Shown: positions 33,930 to 43,585 of the stretch, in pieces
How positions within the stretch are numbered: position 1 is the first letter of the stretch
Layout of the letters: each line of letters starts with the position of its first letter
NCBI RefSeq assembly: GCF_003987175.1
Contig: NZ_PIPM01000002.1
Coordinates: forward strand, 248,001-312,000
Reading direction: 5' to 3'
From: Aliidiomarina sanyensis
GTDB lineage: Bacteria > Pseudomonadota > Gammaproteobacteria > Enterobacterales > Alteromonadaceae
DNA: 64,000 bases
Notes under the pieces: generated by a model
Databases searched by the model: none
Told to the model about the DNA's origin: nothing
What the model saw: the letters and a program-made list of their open reading frames with translations, nothing else
Program-made: the position numbers and the translations under genes

Positions 33930-35291
33930 CTAGCGATAAGCCTCGGCAATTTCCGCGAGCTTCTTATCCAATTGATCACGGGTCCACACGTGCCCACGGA
34001 CGACAACAAGCTCTGGGTCATATACGGAGTCGATCGACTCCAGTGGATTGCCTGATACGAGCAACAAATCGGCGCGCTGACCCGGCATCACCTGCCCGAA
34101 CGCGTCTTGCTCCGCAAAGTAGCGCCCAACGGCCACGGTGCCCGAATAGATAATCGAATAGTTCGACATGCCAGCCGCCGCCATATGCGGTATCTCACGG
34201 CGCATGGATAAACCAGGCACACTAAACAGTTGCGGAGCGTCTGTCCCTAACAGGATCTCGACACCTTCCTCATACAGCGCAGCCAGTAATCGGCGACGAT
34301 TCTCTGCATGTAACCGCGCAGTTTCGCCCGTATAATATTGACTCCGCGGTTCGTTCAGGAAATTAATCCAGCCTTCCCGCACCCGCTGAGGTACATATTG
34401 CAACTCATCAAATGACAGCAACTCATCGCGATCGCCCGCCCCAATAATGGTCTCCCAAAGCGCCATCGTAGGGACTACGCCGACATTATGAGCCCGCGTG
34501 AATTGGGCTAACTCCCGCAGGTCTTCATCGCTTACCTCGTTCTCAAACCCATCGATTTCTGCCATGTAGCCATCGAGGTGATCAACCGTGCGAATGCCTA
34601 GAATAACAGCATGGCGTATGCCTACATCAGTTGGAACATGCCCAGCAAAGTCTATCCCTCGCTCCTTTGCTTCGTCCGCCACGGCTTGGAAGTTCCGCAG
34701 CGAGAGTCCCGGATGAATTTTCAGTAAATCCCATCCCTCGGCGACATGGTCGCGCACCCGCTCACGCCCTTGTTGCTCACTGGTCACGGTATTGCCATTA
34801 AAGCTTGGTCCCGCCAGGTACAAAGTTGGGCCAACCCGAGTTCCATTGGCAATATCCTCTTTGAGGCGCAATTGATGTGGATGGCCGAGCATTCCCCGGA
34901 CCGTGGTGACACCGCCCGCTAAGTAAAGGAATAGCGCATCATCTAGATAACGCTCCGGAATACCCTCAAAGGATTGCATGGGAGGGACATGGCCGTGCAT
35001 CTCGGCTAGCCCCGGCATCAAATAACGTCCAGCGCCATCGATGCGGGTTGCGCCTTCCGGTACGGCCAATGAACCCATGGGCGCCAGGGCCTCAATCCGA
35101 TCCCCTTGGACAAACACCATGTAATTGCGACGAATCGGATTATCACGCCCGTCTGCCATAGTGAGTACATGGACATTTTCAAAGACAATCCAATCGGAAC
35201 TAGATTCTGCATGCGCTGTGGAGTGCAGAGAAAGTAAAGCGACGAGGACAATACTCGTAAGGGCCCCGCAAATGAGACGAAAACCGTTCAT
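33930..35291 (-). CDS. Exported amidohydrolase-family metallohydrolase
   Basis: The 453-residue precursor has a signal peptide (about 1-28, ending AHA) and an amidohydrolase-superfamily barrel. Visible are PGLAEMHGHVP (metal-binding HxH), DLLKIHPG (likely bridging lysine), DFAGHVP and TVDHLDGY (histidine ligands), and LLGTDAPQ (aspartate). Related periplasmic enzymes cleave dipeptides or cyclic amides; the substrate here is not known. AAGGAGGAG precedes the ATG. It probably forms a single-gene unit. Confidence 0.87.
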   Translation of the reverse strand: MNGFRLICGALTSIVLVALLSLHSTAHAESSSDWIVFENVHVLTMADGRDNPIRRNYMVFVQGDRIEALAPMGSLAVPEGATRIDGAGRYLMPGLAEMHGHVPPMQSFEGIPERYLDDALFLYLAGGVTTVRGMLGHPHQLRLKEDIANGTRVGPTLYLAGPSFNGNTVTSEQQGRERVRDHVAEGWDLLKIHPGLSLRNFQAVADEAKERGIDFAGHVPTDVGIRHAVILGIRTVDHLDGYMAEIDGFENEVSDEDLRELAQFTRAHNVGVVPTMALWETIIGAGDRDELLSFDELQYVPQRVREGWINFLNEPRSQYYTGETARLHAENRRRLLAALYEEGVEILLGTDAPQLFSVPGLSMRREIPHMAAAGMSNYSIIYSGTVAVGRYFAEQDAFGQVMPGQRADLLLVSGNPLESIDSVYDPELVVVRGHVWTRDQLDKKLAEIAEAYR

Positions 35292-35434
35292 GACTCCTCC
35301 TTTTCCACGGGAACAACCCGTGTTGATGCACTTCGGAATATCCGAAAACAGGTAGAAAAATATAGTCCCTAAACGAGGTTCACGCCAAAGGGGATCAGGG
35401 ACGATTCACCGCAGCACCCCCTCATTTGAACGGA

Positions 35435-36271
35435 TTAAGGGCGTTCCTTCGGTGTTTGCACCGCCTGATAAATGTGATCGAGTTTATCGTGCATGGCACG
35501 AACTTCGTCACGCAAGTGCTGAATATCCGCGGCCTCGCCCACGCCCTGCTCAAGATCAAATGCAGTGCTCTCCTTTTGCATCACATCCAAAACAATCCCA
35601 ATCATCATGTTCAAGAAAATGAACGCGGAGAAGAAAATGAAACTCACATAGTACATCCACGACCACGGGTAGACCTCCATGGTCTCGTACATGATCGAGG
35701 TCCAACTCTCGAATGTCGCGATCCGGAAGAGCGTTAGCATCGCAACCGCAACATTTTCCCAATAAAACGGATTAATCTCCCGGAAAATCAGGCTACCCGC
35801 CGCTCCGTATATATAAAAGATAATGAACATAAAGAGTGCGACATAAGCCATTTTCGGCAATGCTTTGAGAAACGCACTGAGTAAGACCCGCAATTCCGGG
35901 ACAATCGAAACCAGACGAAGCACGCGGAACACGCGCAACAACCGCGCCAGCAATACGCTCTCAGCGCTATCGAGTGGAATTAAGCTCGCCACCACGATGA
36001 TAAAATCGAACAGATTCCAACCACTTTTGAAAAAGTTTTTTAGACGCGGTTCTGCGGCCATACGGATTGCGATCTCAATGACAAAAAATATCGTCACCGC
36101 ATAATCAAGCCAATCCATAATTTGAGAAAAACGCGTGGTTTCTTCGTAAGTTTTGGCACCAATCACCAAAGCAGAGAAAATAATGATGGCGATCACAATG
36201 GTCTCGAAGACCTTATTACTGCGGATGCGCTCAAACTTGACTTGCCAAGCGCGGTACTCTGCTTGCTCCAT
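35435..36271 (-). CDS. NaChBac-type voltage-gated sodium channel
   Basis: The 278 residues form one six-segment ion-channel unit that would assemble as a homotetramer in the inner membrane. S4 carries arginines at every third position (LLARLLRVFRVLRLVSIV). The pore has LTLFRIATFESW, corresponding to the selectivity filter TLESW of bacterial sodium channels with F for L. The C-terminal tail (about 245-270) has the heptad pattern of the tetramerising coiled coil. In Bacillus pseudofirmus the related NavBP supports motility and pH homeostasis. Here the gene stands head-to-head with the Mrp antiporter operon, 230 bases apart, suggesting a Na+ re-entry route. Selectivity is inferred. Confidence 0.9.
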   Translation of the reverse strand: MEQAEYRAWQVKFERIRSNKVFETIVIAIIIFSALVIGAKTYEETTRFSQIMDWLDYAVTIFFVIEIAIRMAAEPRLKNFFKSGWNLFDFIIVVASLIPLDSAESVLLARLLRVFRVLRLVSIVPELRVLLSAFLKALPKMAYVALFMFIIFYIYGAAGSLIFREINPFYWENVAVAMLTLFRIATFESWTSIMYETMEVYPWSWMYYVSFIFFSAFIFLNMMIGIVLDVMQKESTAFDLEQGVGEAADIQHLRDEVRAMHDKLDHIYQAVQTPKERP

Positions 36272-36339
36272 GGGACAACAGCTCTCTGAGGTGATTTAAT
36301 ATTAAGCTCGAATGGCGAGGCTTGATGTTAGGGTGGATG

Positions 36340-36368
36340 GCGTAAATTTCAAGCGCATTTACGCGCTT
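36340..36368. repeat. Two overlapping, mutually exclusive inverted repeats upstream of mrpA
   Basis: GCGTAAAT (36340-36347) pairs with ATTTACGC (36357-36364). AAGCGC (36351-36356) pairs with GCGCTT (36363-36368). The two perfect dyads cannot form together. They lie between the sodium channel and mrpA and could be an operator or an RNA switch. Confidence 0.45.
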
Positions 36369-36501
36369 TAACCGATTAGTCGCCTGCTTTGAAAGACGGG
36401 TTCACTTCACCACAATTTCGGATTTGTGCTAAATTATCCCATCGTGCGTATGATTTAGCAGTTAACTTATTGATTTATTGATCGGCTGAAGAGGATTCTC
36501 G

Positions 36502-39054
36502 ATGCAAGTTGCCGTACTGGTAATCTACCTTGCCGCACTTTTGACACCATGGCTGTTTCCCCGCCATCAGCATCGCACCGCATGGGCGCTCGCTGCCGTT
36601 CCCGCAGCATTAACCATTTGGTTCTTGGGTTTTATCCCAGCGATCGCCGGGGGTGAGACCATTATTCACGAATTTGCGTGGATTCCGGGTCTCGATATCT
36701 CCTTCAACATGGTGTTAGACGGCCTGTCTCTGATGTTCGCCCTGCTGATTTGCGGGATCGGAACATTTATCGTGTTGTACGCAGGTGCGTACCTTCAAGG
36801 ACATCCGGCTCAAGGCCGGTTTTTAGTTGTTTTGATGTCGTTTATGGGGTCAATGCTTGGCCTCGTACTCGCCGACAACCTCATCACTCTCTTTGTGTTC
36901 TGGGAATTGACCAGCATCACATCCTATTTATTAATTGGGTTTAATCACCATCAGGCAGAGGCACGCAAAGCTGCATTACAAGGCTTGATTGTGACTGTAG
37001 GCGGAGGCTTGGCCTTGCTCGCGGGTATCATTATGCTCGCCATTATGAGTGGGACCTACTCCATTCAGGGCATTCTCGCCAGTCCGGAGGTGCTCGCCGA
37101 GCATCCGTGGTTCATTGGCATGATGATCTGTATTTTGTTAGGTGCATTCACCAAGTCCGCCCAATTCCCGTTCCATTTCTGGTTACCCAATGCCATGGCG
37201 GCACCTACGCCAGTGAGTGCTTACTTACACTCCGCAACCATGGTAAAAGCGGGGGTCTACTTGCTCGCGCGACTTCATCCGGAACTGGGCGGTACCGATT
37301 TCTGGATCGTGACCCTATCAGCCTTCGGTGCATTTACCATGTTAACCGGTGCTTTTATGGCCGTTCGTAGCACTGATATGAAAAAGTTGCTCGCGTACTC
37401 AACGGTGATGGCGTTAGGTTCATTGATCTTCCTGTTGGGCGTGAGTACCGAGCTCGCCATGCTCGCATTTGCGGCATACCTACTTGCGCACAGCCTGTAC
37501 AAAGGCGCGCTCTTTATGCTCGCCGGGATCGTTGATCATGAGGCCGGCAGCCGAGATGTAACCGAAGTCGGTGGATTGCGCAAACAACTGCCCTTGAGCG
37601 CTGGCTTAACTGTGGTTGCCACCCTTTCGTTAGCAGGTATTCCACCGCTCTTTGGCTTCGTCGCCAAAGAAGCACTGCTTGAAAGCATGGTTGAAGGGAG
37701 CGTATTTGTTGGATTAATGGCATTGGTCGTGATTGCTTCGATCTTTGTCGTGACTGTCGCTGCCGTCATTGCCTTGCGCCCTTTCTTCGGAACATTCAAA
37801 GCACCCAAGAAAGCTGCGGATATTCATGAACCACCGATTGGCATGCTCGCCGGCCCAGTCACCTTAGTCGCACTCTCACTGATTGCAGGGCTCTTGCCTG
37901 GTCTGGTCGGTGACTGGATTACGCTGCCTGCCAGTCACGCAGTGGCCGGCTATACGGTCGATGGTTACCTTGCCCTCTGGCACGGATTTAACCTTCCGTT
38001 GCTGCTTTCGGGGGTGAGTATTGCCATCGGTCTTCTTCTCTACAAACACTGGGATGCCTTCCGCGAGAAAATCGCGGTACTCAATCCCATCATTGCCCGT
38101 GGTCCGGAGCGTGGTTATTTCCATTTCATGGATGCTATTGTCTGGATTGCTGAGTGGCAAACACGGAAACTGCAAAATGGTTCCATGCGGAACTACCTGC
38201 GAACAATCACCCTGACCTTTGTGGTGGTCACCGGCTATACGCTGTTAACTCGCTATCAACTCCATTGGAACTGGGACGTTACCCTGCACTTCCACGAGTT
38301 GGTTGCAGCAGGTATTCTGGTTGCTGCTGCTATTGCGGCAAGTATCACGCACTCTCGTCTCGGTGCGGTGGCTGCGATGGGGGCCGTGGGCTTCTCCGTT
38401 GCGTTTATCTTCATTTTATTTAGCGCGCCGGATTTAGGCATCACGCAAATTCTGGTGGAAACCTTGACGGTTATTCTCTTGGTCTTGGTCCTATTCCGCT
38501 TGCCGAGCTTTTCCAACATCTCCACCACACGAGAGCGCATTCGCGATGCCGCAGTTGCCTTGACTGTGGGTGTTCTGATGATGTTCCTGATTATGATCAC
38601 GATTGATGTGCAGCTATTTGAGCCCATCTCTGATTACATGATCGCCAACAGCTATCCGTTAGCCCATGGTCGGAATATCGTGAATGTCATCTTGGTGGAC
38701 TATCGTGCACTCGATACGCTGGGTGAGATTTTCGTACTAGCACTTGCTGCCATGGGGGTTTACGCGATGATTAAATTCAATCCGCAAACTGAGCCAGGCG
38801 CAAACCACTTCGCCGGCACCTTGATTCTGCCGCCGAAAAAAGTGCCAGAAAAAGATATCGTGCACTCGCTCGATGAAATCCATCAGAAAATGTTGGAGGA
38901 ACAAAACATCCTCGATGCGGAAGTGAATAAAGATGTGGTTGCTCCAGATACCAGCAGCGAACATCCGCCGGGCGATTATCCGCACAACGATGAACGCAAT
39001 GGGGAGAATGACGCCTCAGATGAAGACAACCACAAGGAGGACAACCGCTCATGA
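36502..39054 (+). CDS. mrpA: Mrp/Mnh Na+/H+ antiporter subunit A
   Basis: MrpA is the largest subunit of the multi-subunit Na+/H+ antiporter, homologous to NuoL. The 850 residues have the NuoL-like core (FVFWELTSITSYLLIGF, FPFHFWLPNAMAAPTPVSAYLHSATMVKAG in two blocks, LLAYSTVMALG) and the fused MnhB-like C-terminal helices (ETLTVILLVLVLFRLP). The last roughly 75 residues are a hydrophilic, strongly acidic tail rich in D, E and N. An antiporter of this type exports Na+ and keeps the cytoplasm neutral at high pH or salt. It starts the operon and overlaps mrpB by 4 bases. Confidence 0.97.
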   Translation: MQVAVLVIYLAALLTPWLFPRHQHRTAWALAAVPAALTIWFLGFIPAIAGGETIIHEFAWIPGLDISFNMVLDGLSLMFALLICGIGTFIVLYAGAYLQGHPAQGRFLVVLMSFMGSMLGLVLADNLITLFVFWELTSITSYLLIGFNHHQAEARKAALQGLIVTVGGGLALLAGIIMLAIMSGTYSIQGILASPEVLAEHPWFIGMMICILLGAFTKSAQFPFHFWLPNAMAAPTPVSAYLHSATMVKAGVYLLARLHPELGGTDFWIVTLSAFGAFTMLTGAFMAVRSTDMKKLLAYSTVMALGSLIFLLGVSTELAMLAFAAYLLAHSLYKGALFMLAGIVDHEAGSRDVTEVGGLRKQLPLSAGLTVVATLSLAGIPPLFGFVAKEALLESMVEGSVFVGLMALVVIASIFVVTVAAVIALRPFFGTFKAPKKAADIHEPPIGMLAGPVTLVALSLIAGLLPGLVGDWITLPASHAVAGYTVDGYLALWHGFNLPLLLSGVSIAIGLLLYKHWDAFREKIAVLNPIIARGPERGYFHFMDAIVWIAEWQTRKLQNGSMRNYLRTITLTFVVVTGYTLLTRYQLHWNWDVTLHFHELVAAGILVAAAIAASITHSRLGAVAAMGAVGFSVAFIFILFSAPDLGITQILVETLTVILLVLVLFRLPSFSNISTTRERIRDAAVALTVGVLMMFLIMITIDVQLFEPISDYMIANSYPLAHGRNIVNVILVDYRALDTLGEIFVLALAAMGVYAMIKFNPQTEPGANHFAGTLILPPKKVPEKDIVHSLDEIHQKMLEEQNILDAEVNKDVVAPDTSSEHPPGDYPHNDERNGENDASDEDNHKEDNRS

Positions 39055-39482
39055 TGAAGCCAGGTACGCTCATTTTGCATGCGGCGGCACGTTTTTTGGT
39101 GCCCCTGCAGTTGCTCTTCTCAGTATTTTTGTTACTGCGCGGCCATAACGAACCGGGGGGCGGGTTCATCGCTGGTCTGGTTGCCTCCGGCGCATTTGCC
39201 CTCTACCTGTTTACCTTTGGTGCGGCAGTAACCCGTGACCTGTTGCGCGTCGACCCGCGGAATTTAATCGGGATCGGACTGTTCTTTGGCATGATTTCTA
39301 TCTTCCCCGCCATTTTTAATGGCGAACCCTTTCTTACCGCCCAATGGTGGCCGGTAATGCTTCCGGGAGGAACCGAAATCAAGCTATCAACCCCGCTAAT
39401 CTTTGATATTGGCGTCTATTTCGCAGTATTTGGTTCGGTCATGATGATGCTCATCGGCCTGACTGAAGCTGAAGAACATTAA
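39051..39482 (+). CDS. mrpB: Mrp Na+/H+ antiporter subunit B
   Basis: MrpB is a small membrane subunit. The 143 residues have four hydrophobic segments and the MnhB motif LLRGHNEPGGGFIAGLV, with the charged PGGGF stretch conserved in the family. Translational coupling to mrpA is by ATGA overlap, and mrpC follows in 12 bases. Confidence 0.96.
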   Translation: MMKPGTLILHAAARFLVPLQLLFSVFLLLRGHNEPGGGFIAGLVASGAFALYLFTFGAAVTRDLLRVDPRNLIGIGLFFGMISIFPAIFNGEPFLTAQWWPVMLPGGTEIKLSTPLIFDIGVYFAVFGSVMMMLIGLTEAEEH

Positions 39483-39494
39483 AGGAGAGCGTAA

Positions 39495-39842
39495 ATGGAA
39501 CCTATTATGGCCATTGTCGTTGGCCTCCTCTATGCCGCTGCAATTTACATGATGCTCCGCCGGAGTATCGTGAAGCTCGTGATCGGCTTAATGCTGCTCT
39601 CAAATGCGGCTAACTTACTTATTTTTACCTCCGCAGGAATGAGCCGTGGGGCCCCTCCGCTAATTCCTTTGGGATCTGCGCTGCCCGACGGTCCAGTCGC
39701 CGACCCACTCCCCCAAGCGCTCATTCTGACAGCCATCGTGATTGCCTTCGGCGTCTTGGCGTTTGCGGTGGTACTTATTCACCGGGCGTATAACATCATT
39801 CGTACCGACAACCTGGATCAGATGAAGGATACCGATACGTGA
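39495..39842 (+). CDS. mrpC: Mrp Na+/H+ antiporter subunit C
   Basis: MrpC is the NuoK-like subunit. The 115 residues form three membrane helices with the motifs [17 protein letters not shown] and [17 protein letters not shown], the usual MnhC signature. AGGAGAG precedes the ATG. It overlaps mrpD by 4 bases. Confidence 0.97.
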   Translation: MEPIMAIVVGLLYAAAIYMMLRRSIVKLVIGLMLLSNAANLLIFTSAGMSRGAPPLIPLGSALPDGPVADPLPQALILTAIVIAFGVLAFAVVLIHRAYNIIRTDNLDQMKDTDT

Positions 39843-41350
39843 GTTTAGAAGTTGCTCTGCCCGTCATTATCCCGCTCCTGACAGGCACATTCTGCGTCAT
39901 GTTATGGCGCCACAATGTCATTCAGCGGGTTCTATCGCTTGTAGGAAGCATTGCACTACTTGCCAGCAGCATCTGGCTCATGGTGTCGGTGCTCCGTGAA
40001 GGCCATGTCGTGATGTACATGGGGAATTGGGTTGCGCCATATGGCATTACCCTTGTGGGAGATATGCTGAGCGCCATCATGGTCGTACTGACCGGTATGA
40101 TGGCGGTCGCCATTGCTATTTTCTCGCTCTCTTCTGCCTCTAAAAGTCACGAGCGCTTTGGCTATTACCCACTGATGCACTTGTTGTTGGCTGGGGTCGC
40201 TGGGTCGTTCCTAACCGGTGACATCTTCAACCTATTTGTTTGGTTTGAGGTGATGCTGATCGCATCGTTCGCTTTACTCATTTTGGGTGGTGAACGGGCA
40301 CAGATGGAAGGTGCGGTGAAATACGTCACTCTGAACCTCCTGTCGTCCGCCATCTTCCTCAGTGCCATCGGTCTGCTTTACGGCATTACCGGCACCCTGA
40401 ATTTTGCTGACATCTCCGTCAAACTTGCGGCGGCAGAACACACCGGCATGGTCGATGTCATTGCCGTCATGTTCATGATTTCATTCGGCATCAAGGCTGC
40501 GGCATTCCCCTTGTTCTTCTGGCTACCCGCGTCCTATCACACGGGTCCGGTCGCCGTGTCTGCCCTGTTTGCTGGATTGTTGACGAAGGTTGGTGTCTAC
40601 GCACTATTCCGCGTGTTTACCCTTATCTTCAACCAGAATCCGGATTTCACCCATGAGTTATTGTTGTGGGTAGCAGTAGGCACCATGCTGACCGGTGTAC
40701 TCGGTGCGGCGGCACAGTTCGAGTTCCGTCGGATTTTGTCATTCCATATCGTCAGTCAGATTGGTTACATGATTTTGGGGCTTGCACTATTTACACCGCT
40801 CGCGATTATTGGCGGCGTGTTCTACATCATGCACCACATCATTGTGAAGACGAATCTCTTCTTGATTAGCGGGATTACCCATCGCTTGCTCGGAACTTAC
40901 GATCTCAAGCGCCTGGGAGGCATGTACAAAGCAAGGCCCTTCTTGAGCATCTTGTTCCTGATTCCTGCTCTCTCACTCGCCGGAATTCCTCCGCTCAGTG
41001 GGTTCTTTGCCAAGTTCATCATCATTAAGGCGGGTATTGAAGTCGAAGCATGGTTTGTCACCTTTGTCGCCTTACTGGTTGGCTTACTGACCTTATACTC
41101 AATGATTAAGATTTGGGCCGAAGTGTTTTGGAAGAAGCTTCCTGAGGGGATTGACCCCACCCCGCTTAAAGAAGGAAAAACATCCGGTTCGTTGGCTGTC
41201 TTGTATTTGCCGGTTGTCTTACTGGCGGCCTGTACGCTCGTAATCGGCTTACACGGCCAGCCCATTTATGAGTGGGCCGAATTCTCAGCCAGTCAGTTAT
41301 TAAATCCGGAAGGCTACATTGACGCCGTATTGGGAGGAAATCGCCCATGA
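39839..41350 (+). CDS. mrpD: Mrp Na+/H+ antiporter subunit D
   Basis: MrpD is the NuoM/N-like ion-translocating subunit. The 503 residues contain about fourteen membrane segments with [15 protein letters not shown] (the conserved glutamate), [15 protein letters not shown], and [14 protein letters not shown]. It starts with GTG overlapping the mrpC stop (GTGA), and its end overlaps mrpE. Confidence 0.97.
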   Translation: MSLEVALPVIIPLLTGTFCVMLWRHNVIQRVLSLVGSIALLASSIWLMVSVLREGHVVMYMGNWVAPYGITLVGDMLSAIMVVLTGMMAVAIAIFSLSSASKSHERFGYYPLMHLLLAGVAGSFLTGDIFNLFVWFEVMLIASFALLILGGERAQMEGAVKYVTLNLLSSAIFLSAIGLLYGITGTLNFADISVKLAAAEHTGMVDVIAVMFMISFGIKAAAFPLFFWLPASYHTGPVAVSALFAGLLTKVGVYALFRVFTLIFNQNPDFTHELLLWVAVGTMLTGVLGAAAQFEFRRILSFHIVSQIGYMILGLALFTPLAIIGGVFYIMHHIIVKTNLFLISGITHRLLGTYDLKRLGGMYKARPFLSILFLIPALSLAGIPPLSGFFAKFIIIKAGIEVEAWFVTFVALLVGLLTLYSMIKIWAEVFWKKLPEGIDPTPLKEGKTSGSLAVLYLPVVLLAACTLVIGLHGQPIYEWAEFSASQLLNPEGYIDAVLGGNRP

Positions 41351-41820
41351 CAGGATTTATGTGGAATCTGTTACTCGCGCTCATGTGGGTCGTTTTGACC
41401 GGAGACGTGGGTGGAATCAATCTCTTGTTCGGCTTGCTGATTGGATACTGTGTGCTTGGTGTAATGCAGCGGCAAATGCCTAGTTTGCGCGGCTATACCC
41501 GCCGTTTGCCGCGCTTGATTCGCTTTATTGGATTCTTTATCAAAGAATTGATCGTTGCGAATCTGCAGGTTGCATTCGACATCATCACACCCGTTTGGCA
41601 TATGAAGCCTGGTGTGATTGCGATGCCACTGGAAGCGAAAACAGAGCTTGAAATCACCATGGTGGCAAATCTTATTTCGATGACGCCGGGAACCCTCAGC
41701 TTGGATGTATCCGATGACCGCCGGGTTCTCTACATTCATGCGATGTTCTTGGATAACGAACAAGAACTGCGTGACAGTCTTAAAGATATGGAGCGTCGGG
41801 TTCTCGGAATCCTGCGCTAA
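41347..41820 (+). CDS. mrpE: Mrp Na+/H+ antiporter subunit E
   Basis: MrpE is a subunit with no complex I counterpart. The 157 residues have two or three N-terminal membrane segments, then a cytoplasmic domain with VANLISMTPGTLSLDVSDDRRVLYIHAM in two blocks, the MnhE hallmark. It overlaps mrpD by 4 bases. Confidence 0.97.
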   Translation: MTGFMWNLLLALMWVVLTGDVGGINLLFGLLIGYCVLGVMQRQMPSLRGYTRRLPRLIRFIGFFIKELIVANLQVAFDIITPVWHMKPGVIAMPLEAKTELEITMVANLISMTPGTLSLDVSDDRRVLYIHAMFLDNEQELRDSLKDMERRVLGILR

Positions 41821-41837
41821 ACGCTGAAGGAGGCATT

Positions 41838-42107
41838 GTGCATTATATTTATTTGATTACCTTCGGCTTGCTTAGCATAGCGCTCGTGCTTATTTTTGCA
41901 CGCTTGCTTATCGGGCCGACTTTACCGGACCGCGTTGTGGCACTCGAACTGCTGGCAACCGTCATTGTTGCCATGACAGGAACCTATGCAATTTTCCATG
42001 ATCGCTCCAATTTTATCGATGTAGCTATCGTGGCCGCATTGACCGCATTTTTAGCGGCCATTGGTTTTGCCCGTTTCTTAGAGCGAGGAGGCCCGCGCGA
42101 TGACTGA
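41838..42107 (+). CDS. mrpF: Mrp Na+/H+ antiporter subunit F
   Basis: MrpF is an 89-residue subunit of three membrane helices, with LLIGPTLPDRVVALELLATVIV at about 28-49 as in all MnhF proteins. The start is a GTG at 41838 with AAGGAGG upstream. It overlaps mrpG by 8 bases. Confidence 0.96.
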   Translation: MHYIYLITFGLLSIALVLIFARLLIGPTLPDRVVALELLATVIVAMTGTYAIFHDRSNFIDVAIVAALTAFLAAIGFARFLERGGPRDD

Positions 42108-42534
42108 GACCGTGATTAATGTATTGATCTCCATCTTCATGCTGTCGAGCGGAATCTTTATTCTGGTCGCTGCGGTCGGTATCTTGCGCTTACCGGATTT
42201 GTTGACCCGCATGCATGCGAGCACGAAAGCGGGGGCGCTCGGCGTTGCTTTGATGATGGTTGCAGCTATGTTGCACTTCAATGACTTGGTATTGATCGCC
42301 AAGGCCATGGCGGTGATTTTGTTTATTTTCATCACTGCACCGGTTGCCGCTCATGCCATTGGGCGTGCCGGATACTTTGTAGGCGTGCCGATCTGGGTCA
42401 AAACCGTCAAGGATGAGCTATTTAGCAATTATGATGCGGACACACACCGATTGCGCAGCGGGATGGAAACTAAAGAAGAGCTCGCGAAGCCATCGAAAGA
42501 TAAACCTCGCATACGCATAAGCTCGAAGAAATAA
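42100..42534 (+). CDS. mrpG: Mrp Na+/H+ antiporter subunit G
   Basis: MrpG is the last subunit. The 144 residues have three membrane helices with VGILRLPDLLTRMHASTKAGALG, the MnhG signature, and a lysine-rich cytoplasmic tail that is longer than in many MrpG proteins. A strong terminator follows directly. Confidence 0.96.
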   Translation: MTETVINVLISIFMLSSGIFILVAAVGILRLPDLLTRMHASTKAGALGVALMMVAAMLHFNDLVLIAKAMAVILFIFITAPVAAHAIGRAGYFVGVPIWVKTVKDELFSNYDADTHRLRSGMETKEELAKPSKDKPRIRISSKK

Positions 42535-42562
42535 AAAAACGGGAACTTCGGTTCCCGTTTTT
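42535..42562. terminator. Bidirectional terminator between mrpG and cysK
   Basis: AAAAACGGGAAC-TTCG-GTTCCCGTTTTT is a perfect stem with a TTCG loop, A-run before and T-run after. It closes the mrp operon and, on the other strand, cysE-cysK. Confidence 0.94.
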
Positions 42563-42589
42563 GTTACGTTGGTTCGTGAGGTGAGGTGC

Positions 42590-43585
42590 CTAAGGCTCGA
42601 GCTCCTGCTCGGTAAATAACTCCTTAAACAACGGAGTACTCAAGTAACGCTCAGCGGAACTTGGCAAAACCACCACAATGTTCTTGCCCGCATAATTCGG
42701 GAGCTGCGCAATGCGGATCGCAGCCACAACTGCTGCACCGGAAGAAATCCCCGCTAGAATCCCTTCTTCACGACACAGCCGCAACGCCATGGCATAAGCG
42801 TCTTCATTGGTGACTTGCTGGGTACCCGCTAATAAACTGAGATCGAGGTTTGCAGGCACAAATCCGGCACTAATTCCCTGGATTTTATGAGGCACATGCG
42901 TCAATTCCGCGCCTGCCAAGGTTTGGCTAATCAAAGGGCTATCAGCTGCTTCGACCGCCCAACAATCCACCGCTTTGCCGACTTTCTGAAAGTATCGGCC
43001 GACGCCGGTCAAGGTTCCGCCGGTGCCAACCCCAGCAACAAAGGCGGCAATTTTTCCCCGTAAGCTATGATCAATCTCCGGACCGGTTGTCTGCTCATGA
43101 ATCGCTGGATTTGCAGGGTTTTCGAATTGCCGAACGTAGATATATTTGTCGGGCTCCGCCTCCATCATCTCTGCAACTTTCGCTAGCGCGCCCTTCATGC
43201 CGTTTTCTGCCGGCGTCAGCACGAGCTCTGCACCAAGGGCTTTCATCAACTTGCGTCGCTCGAGACTTGCGGATCGCGGCATCACCAATGTCACCGGAAT
43301 TCCTTTACTCGCCGCCACCGATGCCAAGGCAATCCCGGTATTTCCTGATGTTGATTCCAGAAGGACTTTACCGGGCCGAATCAGACCTTTGGCCTCCGCA
43401 TCGGCAATCAGGCCATATCCCAGACGGTCCTTCACGCTTCCCGCGGGATTTCGACTTTCGAGTTTTGCATAGATGTTTGCCTGGAGCCCAGCCGGAAGCA
43501 CGCGATTAAGCTTTACCAGTGGCGTGTAGCCAATGCTCTCGGCAACATCAGAAAAAACCGTTGGGATTTGTGGCGATTCTTGCAT
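42590..43585 (-). CDS. cysK: Cysteine synthase A (O-acetylserine sulfhydrylase)
   Basis: CysK makes L-cysteine from O-acetylserine and sulfide with pyridoxal phosphate in the cytoplasm. The 331 residues carry the PLP lysine in RNPAGSVKDR, the STSGNTG phosphate/substrate loop, GVGTGGTLTGVGRY, and the CysK-type ending HKIQGISAGFVPANLDL and LPSSAERYLSTPLF. That ending favours CysK over CysM. Its ATG overlaps the stop of cysE (TAATG), so the two enzymes that form the cysteine synthase complex are translationally coupled. Confidence 0.95.
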   Translation of the reverse strand: MQESPQIPTVFSDVAESIGYTPLVKLNRVLPAGLQANIYAKLESRNPAGSVKDRLGYGLIADAEAKGLIRPGKVLLESTSGNTGIALASVAASKGIPVTLVMPRSASLERRKLMKALGAELVLTPAENGMKGALAKVAEMMEAEPDKYIYVRQFENPANPAIHEQTTGPEIDHSLRGKIAAFVAGVGTGGTLTGVGRYFQKVGKAVDCWAVEAADSPLISQTLAGAELTHVPHKIQGISAGFVPANLDLSLLAGTQQVTNEDAYAMALRLCREEGILAGISSGAAVVAAIRIAQLPNYAGKNIVVVLPSSAERYLSTPLFKELFTEQELEP

